From NCBI RefSeq assembly GCF_001434315.1, contig NZ_AZFE01000031.1:370450-434449 (forward strand): a DNA stretch of 64,000 nucleotides. The letters run 5' to 3'. This document shows positions 34,571-43,513 of this stretch, in pieces (position 1 is the stretch's first letter; every line of letters begins with the position of its first letter). The position numbers were made by a program, and so were the translations under genes. This stretch comes from Paucilactobacillus oligofermentans DSM 15707 = LMG 22743 (lineage in GTDB: Bacteria; Bacillota; Bacilli; Lactobacillales; Lactobacillaceae). The notes under the pieces are model-generated. The model made no database searches. It was given only the letters and a program-made list of their open reading frames with translations, and was not told the origin of the DNA.

Positions 34571-35479
34571 TTATGCTTTATCAACTGCATGTCCACCAAA
34601 ACCAGCACGCATTGCAGCAACAACTTTACCAGTAAAGTTAGTTTCTGGGTTACGCATTGAATCATAACGCATCATCAATGACATAGCAATAACTGGAGTT
34701 GGTACTTGCATTTCAAGAGCTTCTTGAAGTGTCCATTGACCTTCACCAGATGAATGCATACGTCCAAGCAATTCATCAAGATGTGGATCATTAGCAAAGG
34801 CTGCTTCAGTAAGTTCCATTAACCAGCTACGAACAACTGATCCATGGTTCCATAATTTAGCAACAGCTTCATTATCATAGTCATATTGGCTGTTTTCAAG
34901 AACATCAAAACCTTCACCAATAGCTTGCATCATACCATATTCGATACCATTATGAACCATCTTCAAGTAGTGACCTGAACCGGCTTTACCAGTATATAAG
35001 TAACCATCTTCTTCAGAGATAGGTTTGAAAATTGGATCAAGATACTTAGCAAAGATATCTGCATCGTCTCCACCAATCATAAAGTTACCACCATTACGTG
35101 CACCGCTTTGGCCACCTGATGTACCACAATCAAAGAAATACATACCAGCAGCAGTAACGATTTCATTATGACGCATTGAGTCCTTAAAGTTTGAGTTACC
35201 ACCATCAACAACTAAATCACCTTTACCAAGTAGTGTTGTTAATTGTTCAATAGTAGCATCAGTTGGCTTACCAGCTGGTAATAATAACCAGGCAATTTTA
35301 GTGTCACCTAATTTAGAAACAAGATCTTCAAGACTTGTCGCTGCAATAGCACCTGCTTCTTCAGCAGCCTTTACATTTTCAGTTGTCAAATCAAATCCAA
35401 CAACCTCAATTCCATTATCAAGCATATTCTTCGTTAAGTTAAGACCCATTTTACCAAGGCCGATCATTCCAACACGCAT
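34571..35479 (-). CDS. 6-phosphogluconate dehydrogenase, short (YqeC/Gnd2) type
   Basis: This 302-aa enzyme oxidatively decarboxylates 6-phosphogluconate to ribulose 5-phosphate. Visible are the cofactor loop VGMIGLGKMGLNLTKNM, VVDGGNSNFKDS, GTSGGQSGARNGGNFMIGG and [18 protein letters not shown]. It is the short form, lacking the long C-terminal helical repeat of the 476-aa enzyme at 46385; characterised short forms often prefer NAD. ATG at 35479 follows AAGGAC; the frame to 35578 has no better site. It is divergent from an RpiR-type regulator, its likely controller. Confidence 0.92.
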   Translation of the reverse strand: MRVGMIGLGKMGLNLTKNMLDNGIEVVGFDLTTENVKAAEEAGAIAATSLEDLVSKLGDTKIAWLLLPAGKPTDATIEQLTTLLGKGDLVVDGGNSNFKDSMRHNEIVTAAGMYFFDCGTSGGQSGARNGGNFMIGGDDADIFAKYLDPIFKPISEEDGYLYTGKAGSGHYLKMVHNGIEYGMMQAIGEGFDVLENSQYDYDNEAVAKLWNHGSVVRSWLMELTEAAFANDPHLDELLGRMHSSGEGQWTLQEALEMQVPTPVIAMSLMMRYDSMRNPETNFTGKVVAAMRAGFGGHAVDKA

Positions 35480-35531
35480 ACTAAAAGTCCTTCTTTCGTT
35501 TTGTTTGTTTTTACTTACACGAGTCATTATA

Positions 35532-35580
35532 TGCAAATAACTATCAAATTGCAAGTCAAAACTATGCAAACCATGCAAAT
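35532..35580. promoter_or_regulatory. Four TGCAA direct repeats between gnd2 and rpiR-type gene
   Basis: TGCAA occurs at 35532, 35550, 35565 and 35574, three of them as ATGCAAA. All point the same way and lie in the 150-bp divergent promoter region. They are candidate operator half-sites for the adjacent sugar-phosphate regulator. Inference. Confidence 0.35.
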
Positions 35581-35595
35581 GTTTTCACAATCTGG

Positions 35596-35601
35596 TATAA
35601 T
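35596..35601 (+). promoter_or_regulatory. Extended -10 box of the RpiR-type gene
   Basis: TGGTATAAT is a consensus extended -10 element 28 bp before the start codon; no good -35 box is seen, as is usual for such promoters. Confidence 0.5.
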
Positions 35602-35629
35602 ATATCTATCATCAATCAGGAGGATAAAC

Positions 35630-36472
35630 ATGTCACTTCAACTTTTCGATAGAATTTATTCTAAACGGCCTAGCCTCGGAGCTAGTAGTCGAAAAATAGC
35701 TGACTTTCTAATCAATAACTTGCAAAAAAGTAATCACAAATCAATCCAGGAATTAGCAGATTCCATTGATACTTCTGTCTCAACCATTTCTCGTTTTGCA
35801 AAGCGAATTGGTTACGATAATTATCCTGAATTGCAGCTAGCCATTAAACAACAGCTTGATAATCCAGATATTGCGGCCGTTGACATCGATAATCACGATC
35901 CTAATATTTTAGTTGCTGAAAAAGTTTTCCGATCCAATAGTTCATCACTGAACAAAACGTTTGATTTATTAACTGAAACATCTTTAAATAAAGCTGTTGA
36001 TTTAATAAAAAATTGTCAAAAACTAACTTTTTTTGGATTAGGTGCATCAGAAGTTGTTGCACTAGATGGTTACCATAAATTTTTAAGGACTCAAGTCGAA
36101 GCAATTTTCAATTCTGATTATCATATGGCACTAATGCAAGCGGCTAAAATGGATGAAAATGACTGTGCAATTGTCATATCCCATTCAGGTCAAAATTTGG
36201 ATACATTAAAAATGGCACGGATTCTCAAAGAAAATCGTGTGCCGATCATTGTAATTACCAGTTTTTCAGCGTCAACACTTGCTAAATTAGGAACTACAAC
36301 CTTTTATTCTGTTTCCGATGATTCAAAATACCGTTCACAAGCATTGTCTTCATTAATTTCACAAATGAGTATTATCGATTGTCTTTATATGTCAGTAATG
36401 CGAGATGAATCTAAACATAATAGCCCTAAATTAGCTCGTATTAACTCTGTTATTAAACAAACTCGAGAATAA
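35630..36472 (+). CDS. MurR/RpiR-family transcriptional regulator
   Basis: This 280-aa regulator has an N-terminal RpiR helix-turn-helix (residues 1-75: SIQELADSIDTSVSTISRFA) and a C-terminal SIS sugar-phosphate-binding domain (about 115-250: LTFFGLGASEVVALDGYHK and CAIVISHSGQNLDTLKMA). It likely senses a phosphosugar such as 6-phosphogluconate and controls the divergent 6-phosphogluconate dehydrogenase gene. ATG at 35630 follows AGGAGG. The stop lies only 8 bp from the stop of the convergent alkD-like gene, without a terminator hairpin between them. Confidence 0.92.
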   Translation: MSLQLFDRIYSKRPSLGASSRKIADFLINNLQKSNHKSIQELADSIDTSVSTISRFAKRIGYDNYPELQLAIKQQLDNPDIAAVDIDNHDPNILVAEKVFRSNSSSLNKTFDLLTETSLNKAVDLIKNCQKLTFFGLGASEVVALDGYHKFLRTQVEAIFNSDYHMALMQAAKMDENDCAIVISHSGQNLDTLKMARILKENRVPIIVITSFSASTLAKLGTTTFYSVSDDSKYRSQALSSLISQMSIIDCLYMSVMRDESKHNSPKLARINSVIKQTRE

Positions 36473-36480
36473 TCATCTCA

Positions 36481-37119
36481 TTATAAATATTTCGATCCTT
36501 CACGAACTGCCAATTTTGACAGTTCATTTTTTTCGATAAATTTACGAACCCAATCGGGATTGATTTTACTATAATCTCTCAGCGCCCATCCAATTGCTTT
36601 TTGAATAAAGAATTCATCAGTAGCCCTATCTGGTAAAATCATTTCTGTCAAAATTTTAGTATCGGTCTTTTCTTTAAATGAAAGTTGCATTGTAATCGCA
36701 ACTCGTCGCATCCAAAAATCATCATTACCACTGAAAATATTAAAGATTTTAGCAGTGATTTCTGGATGTAATAACATATATTTGCCAAATGGAACCCTAA
36801 GCGTATCAACCGTTTCCCACCATGGCTTTTCTTGGAAATATTGAGCAATTACCACCATATTTTCAAAGGTAAATCGTTGATAATTAGCTTGAATTAAATC
36901 AATTGCCAAATATTTATATTCGCGTTCTCTTCTATAATAGAGTTCATTAATTGTTTCAATTAGCTCATCAACCGGAACTATTTTCGACTGCTTAATATAG
37001 CTCTTAGTTTGATTTACTCGTTCTGGCTTTGGCACCCCAACAAACGGAAATTGATTTCTCATATATTTTTCCATCCCCGTTTTGGATGCAGCATCCCCAA
37101 TCAACACAATTTTATCCAT
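36481..37119 (-). CDS. DNA alkylation repair protein, AlkD family
   Basis: This 212-aa all-helical HEAT-repeat protein belongs to the AlkD DNA glycosylase family, which removes bulky N3/N7-alkylated bases. Recognisable are YYRREREYKYLAIDLI, EKPWWETVDTL, DDFWMRRVAI and EFFIQKAIGWALRDYSK, which carry the aromatic and acidic active-site residues (Trp, Asp, Arg). Two adjacent ATGs exist; the second (37119) sits better after AGGTGG. With ogt at 17922 it gives two alkylation-repair genes in the window. Confidence 0.9.
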   Translation of the reverse strand: MDKIVLIGDAASKTGMEKYMRNQFPFVGVPKPERVNQTKSYIKQSKIVPVDELIETINELYYRREREYKYLAIDLIQANYQRFTFENMVVIAQYFQEKPWWETVDTLRVPFGKYMLLHPEITAKIFNIFSGNDDFWMRRVAITMQLSFKEKTDTKILTEMILPDRATDEFFIQKAIGWALRDYSKINPDWVRKFIEKNELSKLAVREGSKYL

Positions 37120-37205
37120 CATTAACCACCTTAAATAATAATTTTGCTCCTAGTATACCGTAAAAATACATTCAACAAAAAAATCGCCTACTGAATGTAG
37201 ACGAT

Positions 37206-38365
37206 TTAGCTAATTTTTCTCATTTTAGTTACTTGTAATGACACAATCCCTAAACTTAAAGTAATCAATATCCCAGCTGACAAGAACAAACTTGAGTAAC
37301 CTAAATGATCGATTACTAGCCCACCATATAGTGGGCCTAATGCCCGGCCAATTGAAATTGAAATGTTAACCATGCCTTGATATTTACCGGTATTTGATTG
37401 TTGTGTAAGCTCATCAACCCAGGCTGGAATACCTGGTAATCCTAACATTTCGCCAATTGTTAACACGACAAAATCTAGAACAAAGCCAATAAAAGAATGA
37501 ATGAAGATTAACATTATAAATGAGATTGCAAAAATAATAATGCCGATTTCAATTTGTCGTTTCAACTTCATATACGGTGCTAACATGTTAACAAATGGCT
37601 GTCCGATTAAAATTAAAACGCCATTAATCGTCCATAAAAGACTATAAGCATAAAACGGAATGTGCATATTAGTTAGGTGAACCGCCATCACACTTTCCCA
37701 CAACGTATAGCTTAAATACGTCGCAACAACTAATCCACAGATTAACAATACTAATTTTGATATTTGCTTGCTTTGAATACCTACATGTTCATCCAGTGGT
37801 TTAATTGAGGATTTCTCGATTGGCACATTAAACGTAAATACTGTCACCAAGAAAAATAATACATAAAACATCGTGGTTACACCAAACACAATTTGAATCC
37901 CCATTGGTAACAAGATACCAACTGCCAATGTCCCAATTACCACACCTAGATTCAATGCCATATATAAAATGTTAAAAACAAATCTAGATTGTTGTCGTTT
38001 AACTGAAGCAGCATAGGCGTTAACAACCGTGATATTAGCTCCATCTCCAAAACCAACAATCGTTAATAATAATGCAAAAATTGGCCAATCATTGAAAAAA
38101 TCAATAAAAACACTGCCACCATTGCAATTGTAACTGACACGACCGCCGTTTTATATGGACTCCAATGATCAAATAACCAACCACCTAAATAGTTTCCCGC
38201 CACCATTGCTGATGCCATAAATAATAATACAATCCCAGCAGTAGACAAACTTTGATGCAAATAATTATGCATATAAACCGTCGTCAATGGCCACATCAGT
38301 GATGCACCAGCATTATTTAAAAAGCTTGCCACCACAATCCATTTTAATTTTAACGTCTTGGTCAT
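37206..38365 (-). pseudogene. MFS transporter gene broken by a one-base frameshift
   Basis: Reading from ATG 38365, the first 90 or so codons encode MFS helices 1-3 with GNYLGGWLFDHWSPYKTA, then the frame ends at 38063. The reading continues in another frame from about 38100 to the stop at 37206 (FNDWPIFALLLTIVGFGDGA onward), giving the remaining helices. The break falls at six A residues, 38095-38100 (T6 in the coding strand); a seventh base would restore one protein of about 386 aa with 12 helices. It resembles multidrug-type MFS permeases. A real mutation, a slippage site or a sequencing error are all possible. Confidence 0.8.
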
Positions 38366-38409
38366 TTTTTACCTCAAGTTTATTTTTTTAATATGATCTC
38401 AAATAAATT

Positions 38410-38458
38410 ATAAGCACTGAATCTCCCATATACAACCCAAAGAAGACGCAGTGCTTAT
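38410..38458 (-). terminator. Long hairpin after the VOC gene, probable terminator
   Basis: ATAAGCACTG (38410-38419) and CAGTGCTTAT (38449-38458) form a perfect 10-bp stem with a 29-nt loop that can pair further internally. The downstream T-run is weak (ATAATTTATTT). Confidence 0.5.
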
Positions 38459-38460
38459 CG

Positions 38461-38892
38461 TTATTTATTTGATTCGACTCGGAACATCCAAGTAATTCCA
38501 TATTTATCCACTAACTGACCTAAGCCACCACCAAAACTTTGTTCACTGATTGGAAAAATAACTCTTCCCGTTTGTGATTGTGCGACATGATCAAATAGTG
38601 CTTGGGCTTCATTACTATCATCTTGACTAAAATTCAATAAAATTGAAACGCGTGACGATGTCTGTGGTGCTGCCATAATTGCATCTGCACACATTATTTT
38701 AGCGCCAGCAATCGTAAAGCCGCCATGAATCGTGGTATCTTCAAGCTTATCTAGTGGTAATCCAAAGCCTTCAGCTTGGTCTTCTGAGATTTCTTGACGA
38801 TATTGGTTTGTCGCAAAAAAGACCTCTGTATAGTACGCGATAGCATTTTTTGCACTTTCAAATGATAGATATGGGTATACCTGTGCTGACAT
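38461..38892 (-). CDS. VOC-superfamily protein, PhnB-like
   Basis: This 143-aa protein matches the PhnB-like branch of the glyoxalase/VOC fold: YPYLSFESAKNAIAYYTEVF at the start, then GGFTIAGAKIMCADA and SFGGGLGQLVDKYGITWMF. Such proteins are small dimers with no agreed reaction. The start follows TCGGAGG. It lies between the broken MFS gene and glpK, apparently monocistronic. Confidence 0.85.
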   Translation of the reverse strand: MSAQVYPYLSFESAKNAIAYYTEVFFATNQYRQEISEDQAEGFGLPLDKLEDTTIHGGFTIAGAKIMCADAIMAAPQTSSRVSILLNFSQDDSNEAQALFDHVAQSQTGRVIFPISEQSFGGGLGQLVDKYGITWMFRVESNK

Positions 38893-39036
38893 TTATTTTC
38901 CTCCGACCGATTGGTTAGCTTTTCAATTATAGGGGTAATTACTAGCTACGTCAAACCGAGCAATGTCATTTTAGTGTAAAACTGTGATCAAAAATGATAT
39001 CATGAAGTCACCTATTACACGATTGGAGGTTATTAC

Positions 39037-40557
39037 ATGGCTTTAAATAAACCAGACAAATATATACTATCAATTGACCAAGGGACTTTAACAACTCGGG
39101 CAATGTTATTCAACCACAAAGGTTTTAAAATTGCAGAAACTGAACGGCCACTGAAAAGTTTCACTCCTAAACCAGGCTGGATGGAACATGAGGCCAATGA
39201 AATTTGGAACGCTGTTCAACAAGTAATTGCCACAATTCTTATTAATACAAGCATTCAGCCACAAAATATTGCTGCCATCGGTATTACCAACCAACGTGAA
39301 ACTACCGTTGTTTGGGATAAAAACACCGGTGAACCAATCTACCATGCAATTGGATGGCAATCACAACAATCTAGTCAAATTACTAACCACTTAATTGAAA
39401 CCGGTTACGTCGATAAATTTCGCGATAAAACTGGGTTAAATATTAATACTTATTTTTCAGCAACCAAAATTCGTTGGATCCTCGATCACGTTGATGGCGC
39501 CCAAACAGCAGCCGAAAATGGCGATTTATTATTTGGAACCATTGATTCTTGGATTGCTTGGAAATTATCAGATAGCGCCACACATGTCACTGACTACTCT
39601 AATGCCAGTCGGACAATGTTATTCAATATTCATACCCTCGAATGGGATCAAGAATTATTAGACTTACTTAATATTCCAATTCAAATGATGCCTAAAGTTC
39701 GCTCTAGTTCAGAGATTTATGCAACGACTCAAACCCTACAATTTTACGGTGCTTCAGTTCCTATTTCAGGGATTGCTGGAGATCAACAGGCCGCATTATT
39801 TGGTCAAGCAGGCTTTGAAGTTGGCGATGTCAAAAACACCTATGGTCCAGGTTCATTTATTATCATGAACACTGGTGACAAACCACAACTATCAAATAGT
39901 AATCTAATTACCACGATTGCCTATGGAATTGATGGTAAAATCACTTATGGCCTTGAAGGTTCAATTTTCGTGGCTGGGCAAGCCGTTGATTGGCTCCAAG
40001 ATAACCTCGGGATGATTAATAACGCTTTTGAATCACGTGAAGCGGCCTTAGCTTCTACCAACGATGATGAAGTTTATGTGGTTCCTGCCTTTAATGGTCT
40101 TGGTTCACCTTATTGGGATCCCGACGCTCGCGGATCAGTTTTTGGCCTCACTCGTGGATCTAATAAAAATGACTTTATTAAAGCAACTTTACAATCAATC
40201 GCTTATCAAACCAAAGATGTTATCGACACGATGGTTCAAGATACTAAATTAGACATCACCACCTTAAAAGCCGATGGCGGTGCATCTCGTAACACATATC
40301 TGATGCAATTTCAGGCGGATATTTTAAATATTGAAATTGATCGTGCGGCCGAAGAAGAAACTACCGCATTAGGAGCGGCCTTTTTAGCTGGATTAGCCGT
40401 CGGATATTGGGATAATACCAATGAACTTAAGCAAATTATTGCGGATGGAAAAATTTTCAAGCCCGTTATGCAATCCGATAAGCGACAGCTGTTATATCAT
40501 GGCTGGAAAAACGCAGTTGCTGCAACTCAATTATTTAAGCCAGACATTCAACCTTAA
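39037..40557 (+). CDS. glpK: Glycerol kinase
   Basis: This 506-aa FGGY kinase makes glycerol 3-phosphate from glycerol and ATP. Visible are [48 protein letters not shown] (catalytic Asp249), NTYGPGSFI and [17 protein letters not shown]. The enterococcal enzyme is activated by HPr phosphorylation of a His 14 residues before that Asp; here the position is Gln235, so this control is absent. GGAGG precedes the ATG. Neither glpF nor glpO/glpD is adjacent. An MFS gene follows after 33 bp. Confidence 0.96.
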   Translation: MALNKPDKYILSIDQGTLTTRAMLFNHKGFKIAETERPLKSFTPKPGWMEHEANEIWNAVQQVIATILINTSIQPQNIAAIGITNQRETTVVWDKNTGEPIYHAIGWQSQQSSQITNHLIETGYVDKFRDKTGLNINTYFSATKIRWILDHVDGAQTAAENGDLLFGTIDSWIAWKLSDSATHVTDYSNASRTMLFNIHTLEWDQELLDLLNIPIQMMPKVRSSSEIYATTQTLQFYGASVPISGIAGDQQAALFGQAGFEVGDVKNTYGPGSFIIMNTGDKPQLSNSNLITTIAYGIDGKITYGLEGSIFVAGQAVDWLQDNLGMINNAFESREAALASTNDDEVYVVPAFNGLGSPYWDPDARGSVFGLTRGSNKNDFIKATLQSIAYQTKDVIDTMVQDTKLDITTLKADGGASRNTYLMQFQADILNIEIDRAAEEETTALGAAFLAGLAVGYWDNTNELKQIIADGKIFKPVMQSDKRQLLYHGWKNAVAATQLFKPDIQP

Positions 40558-40590
40558 TATTTAACTTGCAAACGAATAGGAAGTGATTTT

Positions 40591-41772
40591 TTGTCAAAAA
40601 CACATCGACAAGGATTTTTCTTTTTACTTGGTATTTTTCTATTAGGCGCTTGTATGCGGATGCCAATTACATCCATTCCATCAATTATTAATGAGATTGC
40701 TAAGACCATTGGTACGAACGCCAGCAATCTCGGTATTTTAACAACCCTCCCACTAATCTGCTTTGGTTTAATTTCAATTATCGTCCCCTTAATAAGCCAA
40801 CGCTTAGGAAATGAAATTACCATTGCGATTGCCTTATTAATTTTATTTATTGGTTCCTACTTACGAATTATTAATATTCCCACACTCTTTATTGGCACAA
40901 TCATGGTCGGGATGGGCATCACTTTTATTAATGTTTTATTACCCGCGATTGTTACCGAATTAGCTCCCAACAAAATTGGGATGATGACTAGTATCTACAC
41001 CTTTTCACTCGCATTGTTTAGTTCCATCGGAGCCGGATTCAGCGCACCCTTAGCTAAAGCAACTAATTGGCAATTTGCAATTCAAGTTTTAAGTTTCTTG
41101 ATATTAACCACTTTTATTTTATGGCTACCAAATTTACGAACTGCCAAAATTAATGCTAAAAAAACAACTAACGTTGAAAAAATAAATCCTTGGTGTAATC
41201 AAAGTGCCTGGTTAATCGCAATTTATTTTGGACTTTCTTCATTAGTTTTCTACACCTTGGTTGCCTGGTTACCAACAATCGCCATTGAGAGCGGAATTTC
41301 AGAAACTCATGCCAGCTTACTCGCTGGACTATTTCAACTCGTTTCAATTATCCCACCATTTATAGTTCCAACTTTAGCCGTTAAAATGACCAATCGAAGT
41401 CCCGTTATTATTATTAGTGCTGCAACAACTATCTTAGGCGTGGTTGCGCTATTATTTTCAATTAACTCAATTTCATATTTCATCGTTATCAACGCGCTCC
41501 TTGGAATTGCAACCTCGACGACATTTACCTTAACTATGACATTATTTGGTTTAAAAACTAAGACTACTACCCAAACCGCCAAATTGTCTGGCATGGTTCA
41601 AGCAATTGGTTATCTGCTCGCCGCCATTGGTCCAATCCTAACTGGTACCTTGAAAAATATAACTGGCTCTTGGTATGTTAGCGAAATTTTCATAATTTTA
41701 GTCATAATTATCTTCATGATGGCCGGAATTTTAGCTGAAAAAAATAAATTTATTTTTAATTCAAATAACTGA
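40591..41772 (+). CDS. MFS transporter, CynX/NimT type
   Basis: This 393-aa permease has about 12 hydrophobic helices and the CynX/NimT pattern at its start: LLGACMRMPITSIPSIINEI. Family members move cyanate, 2-nitroimidazole or other small anions. The start codon is TTG with an AGGAAG site 8 bp upstream. It lies 33 bp after glpK on the same strand and may be cotranscribed, but a role in glycerol uptake is not supported by its family. A terminator follows. Confidence 0.85.
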   Translation: MSKTHRQGFFFLLGIFLLGACMRMPITSIPSIINEIAKTIGTNASNLGILTTLPLICFGLISIIVPLISQRLGNEITIAIALLILFIGSYLRIINIPTLFIGTIMVGMGITFINVLLPAIVTELAPNKIGMMTSIYTFSLALFSSIGAGFSAPLAKATNWQFAIQVLSFLILTTFILWLPNLRTAKINAKKTTNVEKINPWCNQSAWLIAIYFGLSSLVFYTLVAWLPTIAIESGISETHASLLAGLFQLVSIIPPFIVPTLAVKMTNRSPVIIISAATTILGVVALLFSINSISYFIVINALLGIATSTTFTLTMTLFGLKTKTTTQTAKLSGMVQAIGYLLAAIGPILTGTLKNITGSWYVSEIFIILVIIIFMMAGILAEKNKFIFNSNN

Positions 41773-41792
41773 ACAATATATACCAATTCAAG

Positions 41793-41860
41793 AACAATCA
41801 AGTAAAACTGTTTACCAAATACAATAATCGGTACAGTCCAATTGATTGTTTTGTTTTTTT
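41793..41860 (+). terminator. Terminator after the CynX-type gene
   Basis: AACAATCAA (41793-41801) pairs with TTGATTGTT (41842-41850), with an inner ACTGT/ACAGT helix, followed by TTGTTTTTTT. Confidence 0.7.
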
Positions 41861-41980
41861 GTGATATTTTCGGTGTAACCGGTTTATTTTTAAGCGTGCA
41901 CATTGATTTAAGAGAGTATATAATTAGGATATTACGAAATTTGTCTATTGATTCAGGCATAAAATTGAAGGAGTGGCATT

Positions 41981-43456
41981 TTGACAAAAGAGAATATTGC
42001 AATTTTTACATTTTTCGGAGCAACAGGTGATCTTGCTAAAAGAAAACTTTATCCATCACTTTTCAAGTTATACCAAAAGGGATATTTAAAAGAACGTTTC
42101 GGTGTTCTTGGTACTTCACGTGCTGATTGGTCAACCGATCAATTCAAGGATGCAGTTAAAGAATCAATTAGCGGACTTGAAAACTCAGCAGCTGAAGCTG
42201 AAAAGTTTGCTAGCCATTTTGAATATGTCGCTCATGACGTTACTGACCAAGCCCATTATTCTGCTTTGAATGATGCAATTAAGGGACTTGATGAAAAATT
42301 TGAAGCCCAAGGTAATCGGGTCTTCTATCTTTCAATGGCACCTAACTTCTTTGGTGAAATTGCCTTAAACATCAAATCACAAGGTTTGATTTCTGATAAC
42401 GGCTATAACCGCTTGGTCATTGAAAAACCATTTGGTCGTGATTATGAATCTGCCAAAAAACTTAATGATGAATTAACTTCAACCTTTAATGAAGATCAAA
42501 TTTTCCGAATTGATCATTATCTTGGTAAAGAAATGATTCAAAATATCGAAGCCCTCCGCTTTGGTAACACAATTATTGAATCACTTTGGAATAATCGTTA
42601 TATTGATAACGTTCAAATTACACTAAGCGAAAGCCTCGGTGTTGAAGAACGTGCTTCATACTACGATACTTCTGGTGCACTTCGTGATATGGTTCAAAAT
42701 CATATTATGCAAATCATCAGTCAACTTGCTATGGAACAACCAGTTGCCTTTACAGACGCTGATGTCCGAGTTGAAAAGGTTAAGGCTCTTCGTAGCCTAC
42801 GTGTATATTCAGCTGTTGAAGCCGCTAGCAATTTTGTTCGTGGCCAATATTCTGCTGGTGAAACAGGTAATGATTATCGTGATGAAGATGGCGTTCCAGA
42901 AGGTTCAAACAACGAAACCTTTGTTGCCGGTAAATTATTATTTGATAACTATCGTTGGTCTGGTGTTCCTTTCTACATCCGTACTGGTAAGAAATTAGCT
43001 GATAAATTCACTCGTATCGATGTTGTCTTCAAAAAGCCACTCATCGACATCTTCGCCTTCCCACAACAATCAGATGCTGCATTGTCTGCTAACGTATTAA
43101 CTATTTATGTTGAACCTAAATCTGGTTTTGCTTTAACAGTTAATGCTAAAAGTGCGGGCCAAGGATTTGAAACCGAACCAGTTAATTTGGACTTCTTCCA
43201 AGATGCTGAATCTGAAAAAGAAGTTCCAGAACCATACGAACGTTTAATGCATGATGCCATGGAAGGTAATAGTACTAACTTTGCCTCATGGTCTGAAGTT
43301 GCTTATGCTTGGAAGTTCGTTGATGTTATTCGTCGTCTTTGGAACATTGAAGATCCTCAATTCCCTAACTACCGTCCTGGTACAATGGGACCTAAAGCTT
43401 CCGATGAATTACTTGAACGTGATGGTCGTTCATGGGTTTATAAATTAGAAAAATAA
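41981..43456 (+). CDS. zwf: Glucose-6-phosphate 1-dehydrogenase
   Basis: This 491-aa enzyme oxidises glucose 6-phosphate, the entry to the oxidative pentose-phosphate (phosphoketolase) route. Visible are TFFGATGDLAKRKLYPSLF (cofactor loop), VIEKPFGRDYESA, the active-site FRIDHYLGKEMIQN and RTGKKLADKFT. The start codon is TTG, preceded by AAGGAG. It is monocistronic with a strong terminator. The long gnd gene lies 3 kb downstream. Confidence 0.97.
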   Translation: MTKENIAIFTFFGATGDLAKRKLYPSLFKLYQKGYLKERFGVLGTSRADWSTDQFKDAVKESISGLENSAAEAEKFASHFEYVAHDVTDQAHYSALNDAIKGLDEKFEAQGNRVFYLSMAPNFFGEIALNIKSQGLISDNGYNRLVIEKPFGRDYESAKKLNDELTSTFNEDQIFRIDHYLGKEMIQNIEALRFGNTIIESLWNNRYIDNVQITLSESLGVEERASYYDTSGALRDMVQNHIMQIISQLAMEQPVAFTDADVRVEKVKALRSLRVYSAVEAASNFVRGQYSAGETGNDYRDEDGVPEGSNNETFVAGKLLFDNYRWSGVPFYIRTGKKLADKFTRIDVVFKKPLIDIFAFPQQSDAALSANVLTIYVEPKSGFALTVNAKSAGQGFETEPVNLDFFQDAESEKEVPEPYERLMHDAMEGNSTNFASWSEVAYAWKFVDVIRRLWNIEDPQFPNYRPGTMGPKASDELLERDGRSWVYKLEK

Positions 43457-43467
43457 TCATATAAATG

Positions 43468-43504
43468 AAATGGAGTATCGTCAAAATGACGATACTCCAT
43501 TTTT
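43468..43504. terminator. Bidirectional terminator after zwf
   Basis: A perfect 16-bp stem (43468-43483 with 43487-43502) with T-run separates the convergent zwf and ABC exporter genes. Confidence 0.9.
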
Positions 43505-43513
43505 ATTTAAAAC

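Noticed and set aside
41610-42002. 130-codon minus-strand open frame overlapping a terminator and the zwf start
   Set aside because: It crosses the terminator at 41793-41860 and overlaps two well-supported genes; no family resemblance.
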